A DNA stretch of 62,236 nt from Candidatus Coproplasma stercoravium. GTDB lineage: Bacteria; Bacillota; Clostridia; Christensenellales; Borkfalkiaceae. The stretch covers positions 1-62,236 of the forward strand of contig DVFR01000034.1 of NCBI GenBank assembly GCA_018713165.1, given 5' to 3'. Positions 1-7,741 of this stretch are shown one piece after another; position 1 is the first letter of the stretch; every line of letters begins with the position of its first letter. The notes below the pieces were generated by a model. That model did not search any database. It saw only the letters and a list, made by a program, of their open reading frames with translations, and was not told the DNA's origin. The position numbers and the translations under genes were made by a program.

Positions 1-106
1 GGCGGACGCCGCGCCCTTCCCGCTTTGTACTTTAATTATAACTTCACGTATGCGAATATGTCAAAACGTTATATTGGCGCAAAATGCCTTATATTATACA
101 AATTTG

Positions 107-322
107 TCATTTAACTTCTATCGAAGTAACCGTATAGCCCGCGTCGGCGACAACCTTTTTAATCTCCTCTTCGGAGACGGCTTCGCGGCTGCGCACGACG
201 GCAAGATTCTTTTTGAGCTTGACGTCGGCGCTTACTACGCCGGATACGGCGGAGAGTGCGTTTTCAACGCGCTTTGCGCAGTGTTCGCAGCACATTCCGT
301 CGATATTTACGATAGTTTTCAT
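107..322 (-). CDS. Possible internally initiated CopZ-like copper chaperone (in frame within copA)
   Basis: Within the copA frame an ATG at 322-320 is preceded by AGGAGG (336-331) with an 8-base spacer, an excellent ribosome-binding site in the middle of a coding region. Translation from it would give a free 71-residue heavy-metal-associated protein starting MKTIVNIDGM with the GMCCEHC copper site, the size and form of CopZ chaperones. The same residues also form the C-terminal domain of the full ATPase. Whether both products are made is inference. By analogy, E. coli copA yields a chaperone through programmed frameshifting. Confidence 0.45.
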   Translation of the reverse strand: MKTIVNIDGMCCEHCAKRVENALSAVSGVVSADVKLKKNLAVVRSREAVSEEEIKKVVADAGYTVTSIEVK

Positions 323-2620
323 TAAACCTTCCTCCTCAAAAATTTGGGTATCGTTACCGTCTGACGGTTCTGCCGCGCGGGCAGGCACCGCAGAACGTTT
401 GTTGCGCCTGTTTTTAAACCTTAACAGCCTGAGAGCGTTGAATACGACGAACAGCGAGCTGAGGCACATGCACGCCGCCGCTATCATGGGGTTGAAAGTG
501 AAATCGGCCCACGCAAACACGCCCGCCGCAACGGGTATCATTATAACGTTGTAAATAAACGCCCAGAAAAGGTTCTCCTTTATGTTGCGCACGGTTGCCT
601 TTGAGAGCTCAAACATGTCGTCCAGCGTTCTCAAATCTTCGCTCACGAGCACGACGTCGGCAGAATCTATCGCGACGTCGGTGCCGCTGCCTATGGCAAT
701 ACCCACGTCTGCCTGTTTGAGCGCGGGCGAGTCGTTTATGCCGTCGCCTACCATCGCCACGCTGCCGCCGACCTGTTGCAGGTTGGTCACCGCGCGCAGT
801 TTGTCTTCGGGCATAACCTCCGACATAAAGTCGTCAATGCCGACGCTGTCGGCAATGGCCTTTGCGGTATTCTCCTCGTCGCCCGTGAGCATGGCAACGC
901 GCATCTTCCTGTCTTTCAGCAGAGCGACAGCCTCTCTGCTGCCATCTTTAAGAGTATCGGCTACGGCTATCAGCGCAAACACCCTCTTTTCGTCGGCGAG
1001 GTAGATAACCGTTTTGCCCTGTTTCGAAAGGGCGAGCGCAGAATCGCGCACCTCCCCGGAAATCTTTGAGCCGGAGACGAGTTTTTCGTTGCCGAGCAGA
1101 TATCTCACGCCGTCAACTTCGGCAACCGCACCCTTGCCTACGATATATTCGAACGACTGCGCAGGCACGCCGTCCTGAACGTAGTCCACTATGCACTTTG
1201 CGAGCGGGTGGTTGGAGTTTTTCTCGATTCCGCAGGCAATGGCGAGCGCCCTTTTTTTGTCTGCCCCGAAAGTAAGGACGTCGGTCACGCGGGGCTTACC
1301 CTCGGTGAGGGTTGCCGTTTTATCGAGCAGAACTGCGTTTACGTCGCATACCTTTTGCAGACTCTCGGCGTCTTTATATAAAATGCCGAGCGAAGCCGCC
1401 TTGCCCGTAGCCGTCATTATAGCCACGGGAGTGGCAAGCCCGAGCGCGCAGGGGCAGGATACGACGAGCACGCTTATGGCGTAAGTCACGCAGTGTTCGG
1501 GCACGAACGCGCCGTCGATGAGCAGCCATACGGCAAAAGTTATGAGCGCTATCGCCACAACTACAGGCACGAATACGCCCGCAACCTTATCGGCAAATTT
1601 CTGTATTGGCGGCTTGGAGGCGCCTGCCTCGCGCACCATCTTTACTATCTTTGAAAGGGTTGTATCCTCGCCAATCTTCTGCGCGCGCATCTTTATAACG
1701 CCGCTCTTGTTGAGTGCGGCAGACGTTACGGCGTCGCCCACTGTGACCTCGACGGGCAGGCTCTCTCCCGTTATCGCAGATTTATCTACAAAGGTGCTCC
1801 CTTCGGTTATCACGCCGTCTACGGGGATATATTCGCCCTGCTTTACGATTAGAATATCGCCGACGGCGACTTCCGAAACGGGAACTATCACCTGCTCCCC
1901 GCCGACTTCCCTGGTAACTTTATCGGGGGCGAGCTTTAATAGTTTTTCAATCTCGCTGCCCGTGCGGCGCTTTGACTTCTCTTCGAGCCATTTCCCGACG
2001 GTGACGAGCGTCAATATGGTGCCTGCCGATTCAAAATAGAGGTTCATCGCATAGTCGTGCGCGACGTTTGTGTCGGTTTCGACGAAGATGAGAACCATCA
2101 TAACAAACGAATAGATGAACGACACGCCTGCGCCGAGCGCGACGAGCGTATCCATATTCGGCACCTTTTTTACGAGAGCTTTTGCGCCGCTCGTAAAAAA
2201 TTTGTAGTTGACGCCTATTATCGCCGCCGTAAGTATGCACTGGTAGAACGCGAACCACTGCGGGTTTACCGCGGGGTCTAAAAGCCCAATCGGAAGCCCG
2301 AACATATGCCCCATCGAAATTACGAGAAGGGGAACGAGTATGCACAGCGATACGATAAACCTTATGAAGAGCTTTTTATCCTGCGCGGTCTCCTTGCCCT
2401 GAGGCTGTTCGCCCTCGTGCCACACTCCGTAGCCGAGAGATTTTACGGCGTCGAATATAGCCTCTTCCGAGACGGCGCCCTCGTCGTAGTCGACCGTCAT
2501 GCACTTGCCCATCAGGCTGACTTCGACGGAGTTCACCCCCTCCATTTTGCCGACGACGCGCTCTATGCCCGAAGAACAGGCCGAACACGTCATGCCGGTA
2601 ACAGCGTAAGTTTTTTTCAC
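107..2620 (-). CDS. copA: Copper-exporting P1B-type ATPase with fused C-terminal CopZ-like domain
   Basis: This is an integral membrane ATPase expected to export Cu(I) from the cytosol. The 837-residue protein starts at GTG, 5-6 bases after an AGAGGA ribosome site. An N-terminal heavy-metal-associated domain (residues about 4-66) carries the GMTCSAC metal site (Cys12, Cys15). The core shows TGES in the actuator, CPC in the metal-transporting helix, SNHPL in the nucleotide domain, and TGDE and GDGINDSP in the P domain. The phosphorylation motif reads DKTATLT instead of the near-universal DKTGTLT. After the last helices and a charged linker comes a second HMA domain (767-837, GMCCEHC). That layout is unusual, because CopZ is normally a separate protein. 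The gene stands alone behind its own promoter. Family assignment is very secure; copper rather than silver is inferred from CPC. Confidence 0.95.
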   Translation of the reverse strand: MKKTYAVTGMTCSACSSGIERVVGKMEGVNSVEVSLMGKCMTVDYDEGAVSEEAIFDAVKSLGYGVWHEGEQPQGKETAQDKKLFIRFIVSLCILVPLLVISMGHMFGLPIGLLDPAVNPQWFAFYQCILTAAIIGVNYKFFTSGAKALVKKVPNMDTLVALGAGVSFIYSFVMMVLIFVETDTNVAHDYAMNLYFESAGTILTLVTVGKWLEEKSKRRTGSEIEKLLKLAPDKVTREVGGEQVIVPVSEVAVGDILIVKQGEYIPVDGVITEGSTFVDKSAITGESLPVEVTVGDAVTSAALNKSGVIKMRAQKIGEDTTLSKIVKMVREAGASKPPIQKFADKVAGVFVPVVVAIALITFAVWLLIDGAFVPEHCVTYAISVLVVSCPCALGLATPVAIMTATGKAASLGILYKDAESLQKVCDVNAVLLDKTATLTEGKPRVTDVLTFGADKKRALAIACGIEKNSNHPLAKCIVDYVQDGVPAQSFEYIVGKGAVAEVDGVRYLLGNEKLVSGSKISGEVRDSALALSKQGKTVIYLADEKRVFALIAVADTLKDGSREAVALLKDRKMRVAMLTGDEENTAKAIADSVGIDDFMSEVMPEDKLRAVTNLQQVGGSVAMVGDGINDSPALKQADVGIAIGSGTDVAIDSADVVLVSEDLRTLDDMFELSKATVRNIKENLFWAFIYNVIMIPVAAGVFAWADFTFNPMIAAACMCLSSLFVVFNALRLLRFKNRRNKRSAVPARAAEPSDGNDTQIFEEEGLMKTIVNIDGMCCEHCAKRVENALSAVSGVVSADVKLKKNLAVVRSREAVSEEEIKKVVADAGYTVTSIEVK

Positions 2621-2706
2621 TTTTTCCTCTCTGCGCCGGCGCTGTTTCAGGTTTTGCCTGCCACGCGCCTGCGGTATTATAATTCCTACTTTTTTTATAT
2701 GATTTA

Positions 2707-2735
2707 ATTATAGCGTGATATAAAGGGTTTGTCAA
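2707..2735 (-). promoter_or_regulatory. Promoter of copA
   Basis: TTGACA (2735-2730) and TATAAT (2712-2707) are separated by 17 bases; predicted start near 2700, leaving a leader of about 80 bases. AT-rich arms (ATATAGG and CCTTTATAT) flank and overlap the -35 box and could be an operator. They do not match a CsoR or CopY site that I recognise. Confidence 0.75.
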
Positions 2736-2771
2736 CCTATATTTAAATATTGCCGTTTTAAAATTTAAGTT

Positions 2772-2807
2772 AAAAAGAGAGAGCCACCGCGCTTTAAGCG
2801 CGGCGGC
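2772..2807 (-). terminator. Terminator of yceD-rpmF
   Basis: The GC-rich stem GCCGCCGCGC/GCGCGGTGGC on the minus strand is followed by TCTCTCTTTTT. A second GC hairpin (2831-2859) lies between it and the rpmF stop and has a T-run on the plus strand. Confidence 0.65.
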
Positions 2808-2881
2808 ATAAAATAAAATTCAACGCCAAAGCGGGCCGCCCGAAAATCAGACAGCCCGCCGAAGGTCTTTTTTAATTAAAA

Positions 2882-3070
2882 TCAGTCTTTCTTTACCTTT
2901 TCGGCTACAACCTCAGTCTTGTCGTAGTAACCGCAGTTGCCGCAAACCCTGTGCGCCTGCATCATGGAATGGCAATGAGGGCACTCCACAAGCGTGGGAG
3001 CCGTTGCCTTGTAGTTTGCAAACCTGCTGTTTGTTCTGCTCTTTGACTGTTTTCCCTTGGGTACTGCCAT
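2882..3070 (-). CDS. rpmF: 50S ribosomal protein L32
   Basis: A 62-residue structural protein of the large ribosomal subunit. It opens with the typical MAVPKGKQSKSRT and has two CxxC pairs (CPHC and CGNC), so it is the zinc-binding form of bL32. It lies 30 bases downstream of the YceD-family gene, the common yceD-rpmF pairing in which both genes share one promoter. A hairpin terminator follows. The acidic/lysine tail after the second zinc pair is short, as usual. Confidence 0.97.
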   Translation of the reverse strand: MAVPKGKQSKSRTNSRFANYKATAPTLVECPHCHSMMQAHRVCGNCGYYDKTEVVAEKVKKD

Positions 3071-3100
3071 ATTCTACACCTCTTTTATCTTTCTTATCTT

Positions 3101-3502
3101 TTATTTAATCTCTATGCCCTTACAGCCGGGCCTGCACAGAAGAATCTGCGGCTGACTGAAAAGAACAGCATCGTTTACGGCAGTGGTAAGATTGATTTTA
3201 AAGCCGTTATACGAATAATTTTCACCGTCGTCTTCGGGCAGAAAAAGAATATCGCTTTCGTATTCCACCTGCTTTTGCGCAGGTTCGAGGCAATACGAGC
3301 ACACGCCGCTGAGCGTGTATCTCAGCTTTAAAGACACGCCGACAGAATCGTCGTCGTAAATCTCGAATTCGCCGAAAACCTTCACTTTGCCGTCTATGCG
3401 CGCCGAAGGAAGAATGACGAGTTCGGCGGGACAATCGTATTCGAACGAAAAGTCACCGCGGTACTGTTTTAAAGCAATCTGCCTTGCTACATCTATAATC
3501 AT
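3101..3502 (-). CDS. YceD/DUF177 family protein
   Basis: A small cytosolic protein of the YceD family, tied to 23S rRNA accumulation and ribosome assembly in other bacteria and encoded beside rpmF, as here. The CSYCLEP segment holds the conserved paired cysteines (metal site inferred). The frame can be extended six codons to a TTG at 3520, but that TTG overlaps the -10 box of a consensus promoter and would not be transcribed. The ATG at 3502 is therefore the start, giving 133 residues and a leader of only about 11 bases without a recognisable Shine-Dalgarno. Confidence 0.9.
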   Translation of the reverse strand: MIIDVARQIALKQYRGDFSFEYDCPAELVILPSARIDGKVKVFGEFEIYDDDSVGVSLKLRYTLSGVCSYCLEPAQKQVEYESDILFLPEDDGENYSYNGFKINLTTAVNDAVLFSQPQILLCRPGCKGIEIK

Positions 3503-3519
3503 ACCGAACCGACTATGCA

Positions 3520-3548
3520 ATTATAGTATATAGCCGCATTTTTGTCAA
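3520..3548 (-). promoter_or_regulatory. Promoter of yceD-rpmF
   Basis: A perfect consensus promoter: TTGACA (3548-3543), 17 bases, TATAAT (3525-3520). The predicted start lies near 3513, about 11 bases before the ATG at 3502. Confidence 0.85.
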
Positions 3549-3577
3549 CTTATTTTGTAAACGGCGCCAACAATTTT

Positions 3578-4774
3578 TTACAGAAGTTCCGCCGTTTCCC
3601 TTGCGATTACAAGCTCTTCGTTCGTGGGGATAACGAGTATTTTAACCCTGCTGTCCGCCGCGGAGATGTCGCGTATCGAACCGTCGTTTTTGCCCTCGTT
3701 CTTGGCCTTGTCCATTTTAACGCCGAGGAACTCGAGTCCTTCGCATACGCCCTCCCTGACTACGGGGGTGTTTTCGCCTATGCCTGCGGTGAATACTATG
3801 CAGTCAAGCCCGCCCATTGCCGCGGCATACGCGCCAACGAAGCGCTTGGTCTGATAGCTGAACATATCGAGGGCGAGCTGGCACCTTGCGTTGCCCTGTT
3901 CTGCGCCTGCGATGAGGTCGCGGAAGTCGCTCGAAACGCCCGAAATACCCGCCACACCGCACTTTTTGTTGAGGTAAGTAACGATTTCCGCGTGGGTCAT
4001 GCCCTTTTTGCGCGCGAGGAATTCAACCGCCGACGCGTCGATGTCGCCCGAACGGGTGCCCATGAGAACGCCTGCAAGCGGGGTGAAGCCCATCGACGTA
4101 TCGATGCACTTTCCGCCGTCTACCGCCGTTATCGACGAGCCGTTGCCGAGGTGGCAGGTAACGATTTTAAGCTCTTCGGGCTTCTTGCCGAGATATTTTG
4201 CGGCTTCCTGCGAAACAAATTTATGGCTGGTGCCGTGCGCGCCGTACTTTCTTACGCCGTACTTCTTATAGTCGTCGTAATCGATGCCGTAGAGGTACGC
4301 CTTTTCGGGCATGGTTGCATGGAAAGACGAGTCGAACACGAGCGCCATGGGCGTGTTCGGCATAACTTCTATGCACGCGCGGATAGCAGTCGCCGCCGAA
4401 GGATTGTGCAGAGGCGCAAGCTCGAAGGTCTTTTCTTCGAGCGTTTTTAACACCTCGGGGGTGACGAGCGTCGTCTTTTTGAAATATTCGCCGCTCGCGA
4501 CTATTCTGTGGCCTACCGCGCCTATCTCTTCCATCGACCTGATTACGCCGATTTCGCCGTCGGTAAGAGCGTCGAGAACGAGTTCGATTGCAACCTTGTG
4601 GTTGGGCATGTCCTGGTTATAAACCTTTTCCTTGCCGTTGCCCTTGGCCTTTAAAACGGAGCCGGGAATGCCTATTCTTTCGCATCCGCCTTTGGCGAGA
4701 ACGCCTTCGGTCTCCATGTCGATGAGCTGATATTTGAGCGATGAGCTGCCTGCGTTGATAACTAAAATTTTCAT
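3578..4774 (-). CDS. ackA: Acetate kinase
   Basis: A cytosolic kinase that converts acetyl phosphate and ADP to acetate and ATP, the energy-yielding last step of acetate fermentation. The 398 residues are full length. The protein begins MKILVINAGSSSLKYQL, the family's N-terminal phosphate-binding signature, and carries CHLGNGSS, DTSMGFTPLAG and the late FTAGIGENT motif. It follows pta by 26 bases, so the two are co-transcribed. A GGGAGGGG run lies some 14 bases upstream of the ATG. Confidence 0.97.
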   Translation of the reverse strand: MKILVINAGSSSLKYQLIDMETEGVLAKGGCERIGIPGSVLKAKGNGKEKVYNQDMPNHKVAIELVLDALTDGEIGVIRSMEEIGAVGHRIVASGEYFKKTTLVTPEVLKTLEEKTFELAPLHNPSAATAIRACIEVMPNTPMALVFDSSFHATMPEKAYLYGIDYDDYKKYGVRKYGAHGTSHKFVSQEAAKYLGKKPEELKIVTCHLGNGSSITAVDGGKCIDTSMGFTPLAGVLMGTRSGDIDASAVEFLARKKGMTHAEIVTYLNKKCGVAGISGVSSDFRDLIAGAEQGNARCQLALDMFSYQTKRFVGAYAAAMGGLDCIVFTAGIGENTPVVREGVCEGLEFLGVKMDKAKNEGKNDGSIRDISAADSRVKILVIPTNEELVIARETAELL

Positions 4775-4800
4775 TATCTTTGAGTCCCCTCCCTTTTTAC

Positions 4801-5805
4801 TTACTCAGCCTGAAGCGCGGTAACGGCTACCGTGGCCACGATATCGTCTACGTTGCAACCGCGGGAAAGGTCGTTGAGGGGTTTTGCAAAGCCCTGGCAA
4901 ACGGGGCCGATTGCCATATAGCCGCCGAAGCGCTGCGCAATCTTGTAGCCGATGTTGCCCGCGTTGATGTTGGGGAATATGAACACGTTTGCATGACCTG
5001 CAACCTTGGAGCCGGGAGCTTTGAGCTCGCCTACTTCGGGAGCTACAGCAGCGTCGAACTGGAATTCGCCGTCGAGCGCGAGGTCGGGAGCCATCTCCTT
5101 TGCGAGCGCCGTCGCCTCCTGCATTTTGGGAACCGATTTGAAGAACTTGTCGTCGTTACCCGAACCCTTGGTAGAGAACGAGAGCATGGCAACCCTCGGC
5201 TCTATGCCTGCGATGGCCTTTGCAGTCTTGGCGGAAGATACCGCTATATCGGCAAGCTGCTGGGCATCGGGTTCGATGTTTATGGCGCAGTCGGCAAATA
5301 CCGCAACGCCGTCGGGATTGTATTTATTTCCGCCGTCGGGAGCAATCATGATAAAGCAGCTCGAAACGGTTTTTATGCCGGGAGCCGTTTTTACGACCTG
5401 AAGTCCGGGACGGAGAGTGTTTGCCGTAGAATGGCAGGCGCCGGAAACATAGCCGTCTACGTCGCCCGCTTTGAGCATGAGCGCGCCGAACATAGTCCTG
5501 TCCTTCGCCTGCTGTGCCGCCTGCTCTTCGGTCATGCCCTTAGCTTTGCGAGCTTCGTACAAAATCTTGGCGTATTCCGCCGTTTTTTCGGAGGTGAGCG
5601 GGTCGACGAGCGTAATGCCGGTGAGGTCTACGCCGGGAGCTACTCTTTTGGCCTCTTCCTCATTGCCGATGAGCACTATTTTAGCTATTCCCTCTTTGGT
5701 AATCTGCGCCGCGGCTTCAACCACGCGCTTGTCCTCGCCCTCGCAAAGAACTATCGTCTTTTTAAGGGATGCCGCTTTCGCCTTGATTTCGTCAAGTAAT
5801 GCCAT
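4801..5805 (-). CDS. pta: Phosphate acetyltransferase
   Basis: Converts acetyl-CoA and phosphate to acetyl phosphate, which AckA next door turns into acetate and ATP. The 334 residues match the short clostridial Pta with only the catalytic PTA_PTB domain. Visible signatures include VLCEGEDKRVVEAA near the N-terminus and the C-terminal NINAGNIGYKIAQRFGG. An AAGGAG site precedes the ATG. The gene heads the pta-ackA operon and diverges from tmcAL across a 149-base region containing an inverted repeat. Confidence 0.97.
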   Translation of the reverse strand: MALLDEIKAKAASLKKTIVLCEGEDKRVVEAAAQITKEGIAKIVLIGNEEEAKRVAPGVDLTGITLVDPLTSEKTAEYAKILYEARKAKGMTEEQAAQQAKDRTMFGALMLKAGDVDGYVSGACHSTANTLRPGLQVVKTAPGIKTVSSCFIMIAPDGGNKYNPDGVAVFADCAINIEPDAQQLADIAVSSAKTAKAIAGIEPRVAMLSFSTKGSGNDDKFFKSVPKMQEATALAKEMAPDLALDGEFQFDAAVAPEVGELKAPGSKVAGHANVFIFPNINAGNIGYKIAQRFGGYMAIGPVCQGFAKPLNDLSRGCNVDDIVATVAVTALQAE

Positions 5806-5861
5806 GTTAAAATTTCTCCTTAAAACACTTTATTTATCAACTTTTTTGGTATATAATGCCT

Positions 5862-5887
5862 GTACAAGGTATTTAATACCGCTGTAC
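5862..5887. promoter_or_regulatory. Inverted repeat between pta and tmcAL
   Basis: The two arms GTACAAGGTATT and AATACCGCTGTAC face each other. They sit just downstream of the predicted pta start, where a bound protein would block transcription. I do not recognise the regulator; it is not a Rex-type TTGTGA repeat. Confidence 0.45.
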
Positions 5888-5895
5888 CGTTTATT

Positions 5896-5924
5896 ATTAT
5901 ATAATAAAATTTTACAATTGTAAA
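5896..5924 (-). promoter_or_regulatory. Promoter of pta-ackA
   Basis: TTTACA (5924-5919) and TATAAT (5901-5896) with a 17-base spacer; predicted start near 5889, inside the edge of the adjacent inverted repeat. Confidence 0.65.
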
Positions 5925-5954
5925 GATTAAAATTAACATTTTCTCTTCAAGCTT

Positions 5955-7130
5955 ATGAAAATTTGCGCCATCGTATGCGAATACAACCCCTTTCACAACG
6001 GACATAAATATCTTTTGGAGCGGGCGAGAGAGCTTTCGGGCTGCGACGCGCTCGTCTGCGTTATGAGCGCGAGCTTTACCCAGCGCGGCGAAATATGCGT
6101 TCTGCCGAAGTTTTTGCGCGCCAAACACGCGATAAAGGGCGGCGCAGACTGCGTATTGCAGCTGCCTGCGGCATTTTCGGTGGCACCCGCAGAAATTTTC
6201 GCCGCGGGCGCAGTAAGCATAATAACTAAAATACCGGACGTTACTCACCTTGCCTTCGGCTGCGAAAACGCCGACGGGGAGAGCATACAAAAAACCGCTA
6301 AAATACTCTTTGACGAGGACGGAACATTCAAAGACGCGCTCAAAAGGTCGCTCGGCGGCGGAGAAAGCTATAAAAGAGCCGTGGCGCGCGCCCTGGAAGA
6401 GAGCGGAGCACAGCCGGGCATTGCCTCCTCCCCCAACAACGTGCTCGCGCTGGAATACGCGAAGGCGCTTTTAAAGGCGGGTTCAGATATAAAAATCGTC
6501 CCGGTTGAAAGGACGGGCGCCGGCTACGCCGAAAAGGAGCTGAAGGAGAACTTTTCCTCTGCGAGCGGCATAAGGGCGAACCTAGGCAACCCGAAAATCG
6601 CCGGCAACGTGCCCGGCTACGTCTTTGCCGCGCTGAAAGGCGCAGACCTCAAAAAAGCCGAAGAAAAGCTCGGCGCGATAGAGCGCTTTGCGATAGACGC
6701 CCGCGGAACGGACGGACTTAAAAAGGTATTCGGCTGCACGGAGGGACTCGAAAACAAAATTTATTCGCTCCGCGGCGAAACCGCGGAGGAGATTATAAAA
6801 AGCTCCACGGGAAAGAGATACTCCTCCTCACGGATAAGGCGCATTCTCGCCGCAAACGCGCTTTCGCTGTATGCAGACGACGTAAAAAAATATCTGGCGC
6901 ATGGCACCTATATAAAGCCGCTCGCCTTAAGCGAGAGCATGGCGGATGAAATTTTTGCCGCGCTGGCACAATCGGAACTGCCCGTGATTGTAAAACAGAG
7001 CGATTTGAACAGTCTTTCACCGACGGCGCGGAAGTGCTTTTTATCGGACGGGCGCGCAGATTTCGTGCGGTCGCTATGCTTTGGCGAAAGCGAGTACGAC
7101 TATACGGTAAAATTTGTAAAGCGGCAATAA
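5955..7130 (+). CDS. tmcAL: tRNA(Met) cytidine acetate ligase
   Basis: The TmcAL (formerly YlbM) family forms N4-acetylcytidine at the wobble base of elongator tRNA-Met, using acetate and ATP directly. The 391-residue protein opens KICAIVCEYNPFHNGH, the nucleotidyltransferase HIGH-type motif, and ends in the family's C-terminal helical region. It is normal length. It stands alone, divergent from pta-ackA, the operon that makes acetate, a suggestive context. No clear Shine-Dalgarno precedes the ATG. A GC-rich terminator follows. Confidence 0.92.
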   Translation: MKICAIVCEYNPFHNGHKYLLERARELSGCDALVCVMSASFTQRGEICVLPKFLRAKHAIKGGADCVLQLPAAFSVAPAEIFAAGAVSIITKIPDVTHLAFGCENADGESIQKTAKILFDEDGTFKDALKRSLGGGESYKRAVARALEESGAQPGIASSPNNVLALEYAKALLKAGSDIKIVPVERTGAGYAEKELKENFSSASGIRANLGNPKIAGNVPGYVFAALKGADLKKAEEKLGAIERFAIDARGTDGLKKVFGCTEGLENKIYSLRGETAEEIIKSSTGKRYSSSRIRRILAANALSLYADDVKKYLAHGTYIKPLALSESMADEIFAALAQSELPVIVKQSDLNSLSPTARKCFLSDGRADFVRSLCFGESEYDYTVKFVKRQ

Positions 7131-7205
7131 AAAGGCAGGGAAAAGCAGAAAAAAGAACCTCCCTTCCCTCTACATTATTATATATAAAAGCGAAGCGACA
7201 AAAGA

Positions 7206-7247
7206 GCGGCGCGGCGGAAAGTTCCGCCGCGCCGCGCGCATTTTTTT
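7206..7247 (+). terminator. Terminator of tmcAL
   Basis: A perfect 14-bp stem (GCGGCGCGGCGGAA and its complement) with a 2-base loop is followed after a few bases by seven T residues. It also separates tmcAL from the converging rnpB. Confidence 0.8.
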
Positions 7248-7256
7248 AGTTTAAAA

Positions 7257-7612
7257 TCCGAGATTAATCTGTAAGCCGAGTTCTGTCGTGTACGGTCATC
7301 TATCTACGCTTGCCGTCGCCGGCAAGCTCCAGCGATATTAACGGATAAGGACGGACGGGCAGCCCGCGCGATTGAACGCAGCCCTTATCCCAATCTTGCA
7401 TCGGATGGGGTTTAATTGGCTCGCCTTGTTACCAAAGCGACGGTGAGCTCTTACCTCGCCATTCCAACCTTACAGCAAAATGCTGCGGTATATTTCTGTT
7501 CACTTTCCTTGAAGTCGCCTCCTCCTGCCGTTAGCAGGCATCCTGCCCTGCGATGCTCGGACTTTCCTCACGTTGCGTAAAGCAACCCGCGACCGTATAA
7601 TTAACTCGGATT
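7257..7612 (-). ncRNA. rnpB: RNase P RNA (type A)
   Basis: The catalytic RNA of RNase P, which removes 5' leaders from pre-tRNAs. On the minus strand it shows the signature GAGGAAAGTCCG near the 5' end, later GGTAAGAGCTCACCG, and a 3' portion with ACAGAACTCGGCTTACAG. The extreme ends pair (TCCGAGTTAAT with ATTAATCTCGGA), forming helix P1 and fixing both boundaries to within a few bases. The length of about 355 bases fits type A. Its own promoter lies just upstream. Confidence 0.93.
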
Positions 7613-7619
7613 TGAAAAT

Positions 7620-7648
7620 ATTGTAGCACACTTTAAAAATTTTTGTAA
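7620..7648 (-). promoter_or_regulatory. Promoter of rnpB
   Basis: TTACAA (7648-7643), 17 bases, TACAAT (7625-7620); predicted start near 7613, matching the mapped 5' end of the RNA. Confidence 0.65.
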
Positions 7649-7666
7649 CTAATTACGCTCACAATA

Positions 7667-7695
7667 TTGATTTTTTATAAAATTTCCTTTAAAAT
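7667..7695 (+). promoter_or_regulatory. Probable promoter of pyk
   Basis: TTGATT (7667-7672), 17 bases, TAAAAT (7690-7695). A TATAAT also lies at 7697-7702 but has no matching -35 box. Confidence 0.45.
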
Positions 7696-7741
7696 ATATA
7701 ATGGACAAAAAGGATTCAAGATTTTACAGGAGTATTTGATA

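Noticed and set aside
2707-2735. A CueR- or CopY-type operator at the copA promoter
   Set aside because: The spacer is 17 rather than 19 bases and the arms do not match TACANNTGTA; only a vague AT-rich symmetry is visible.
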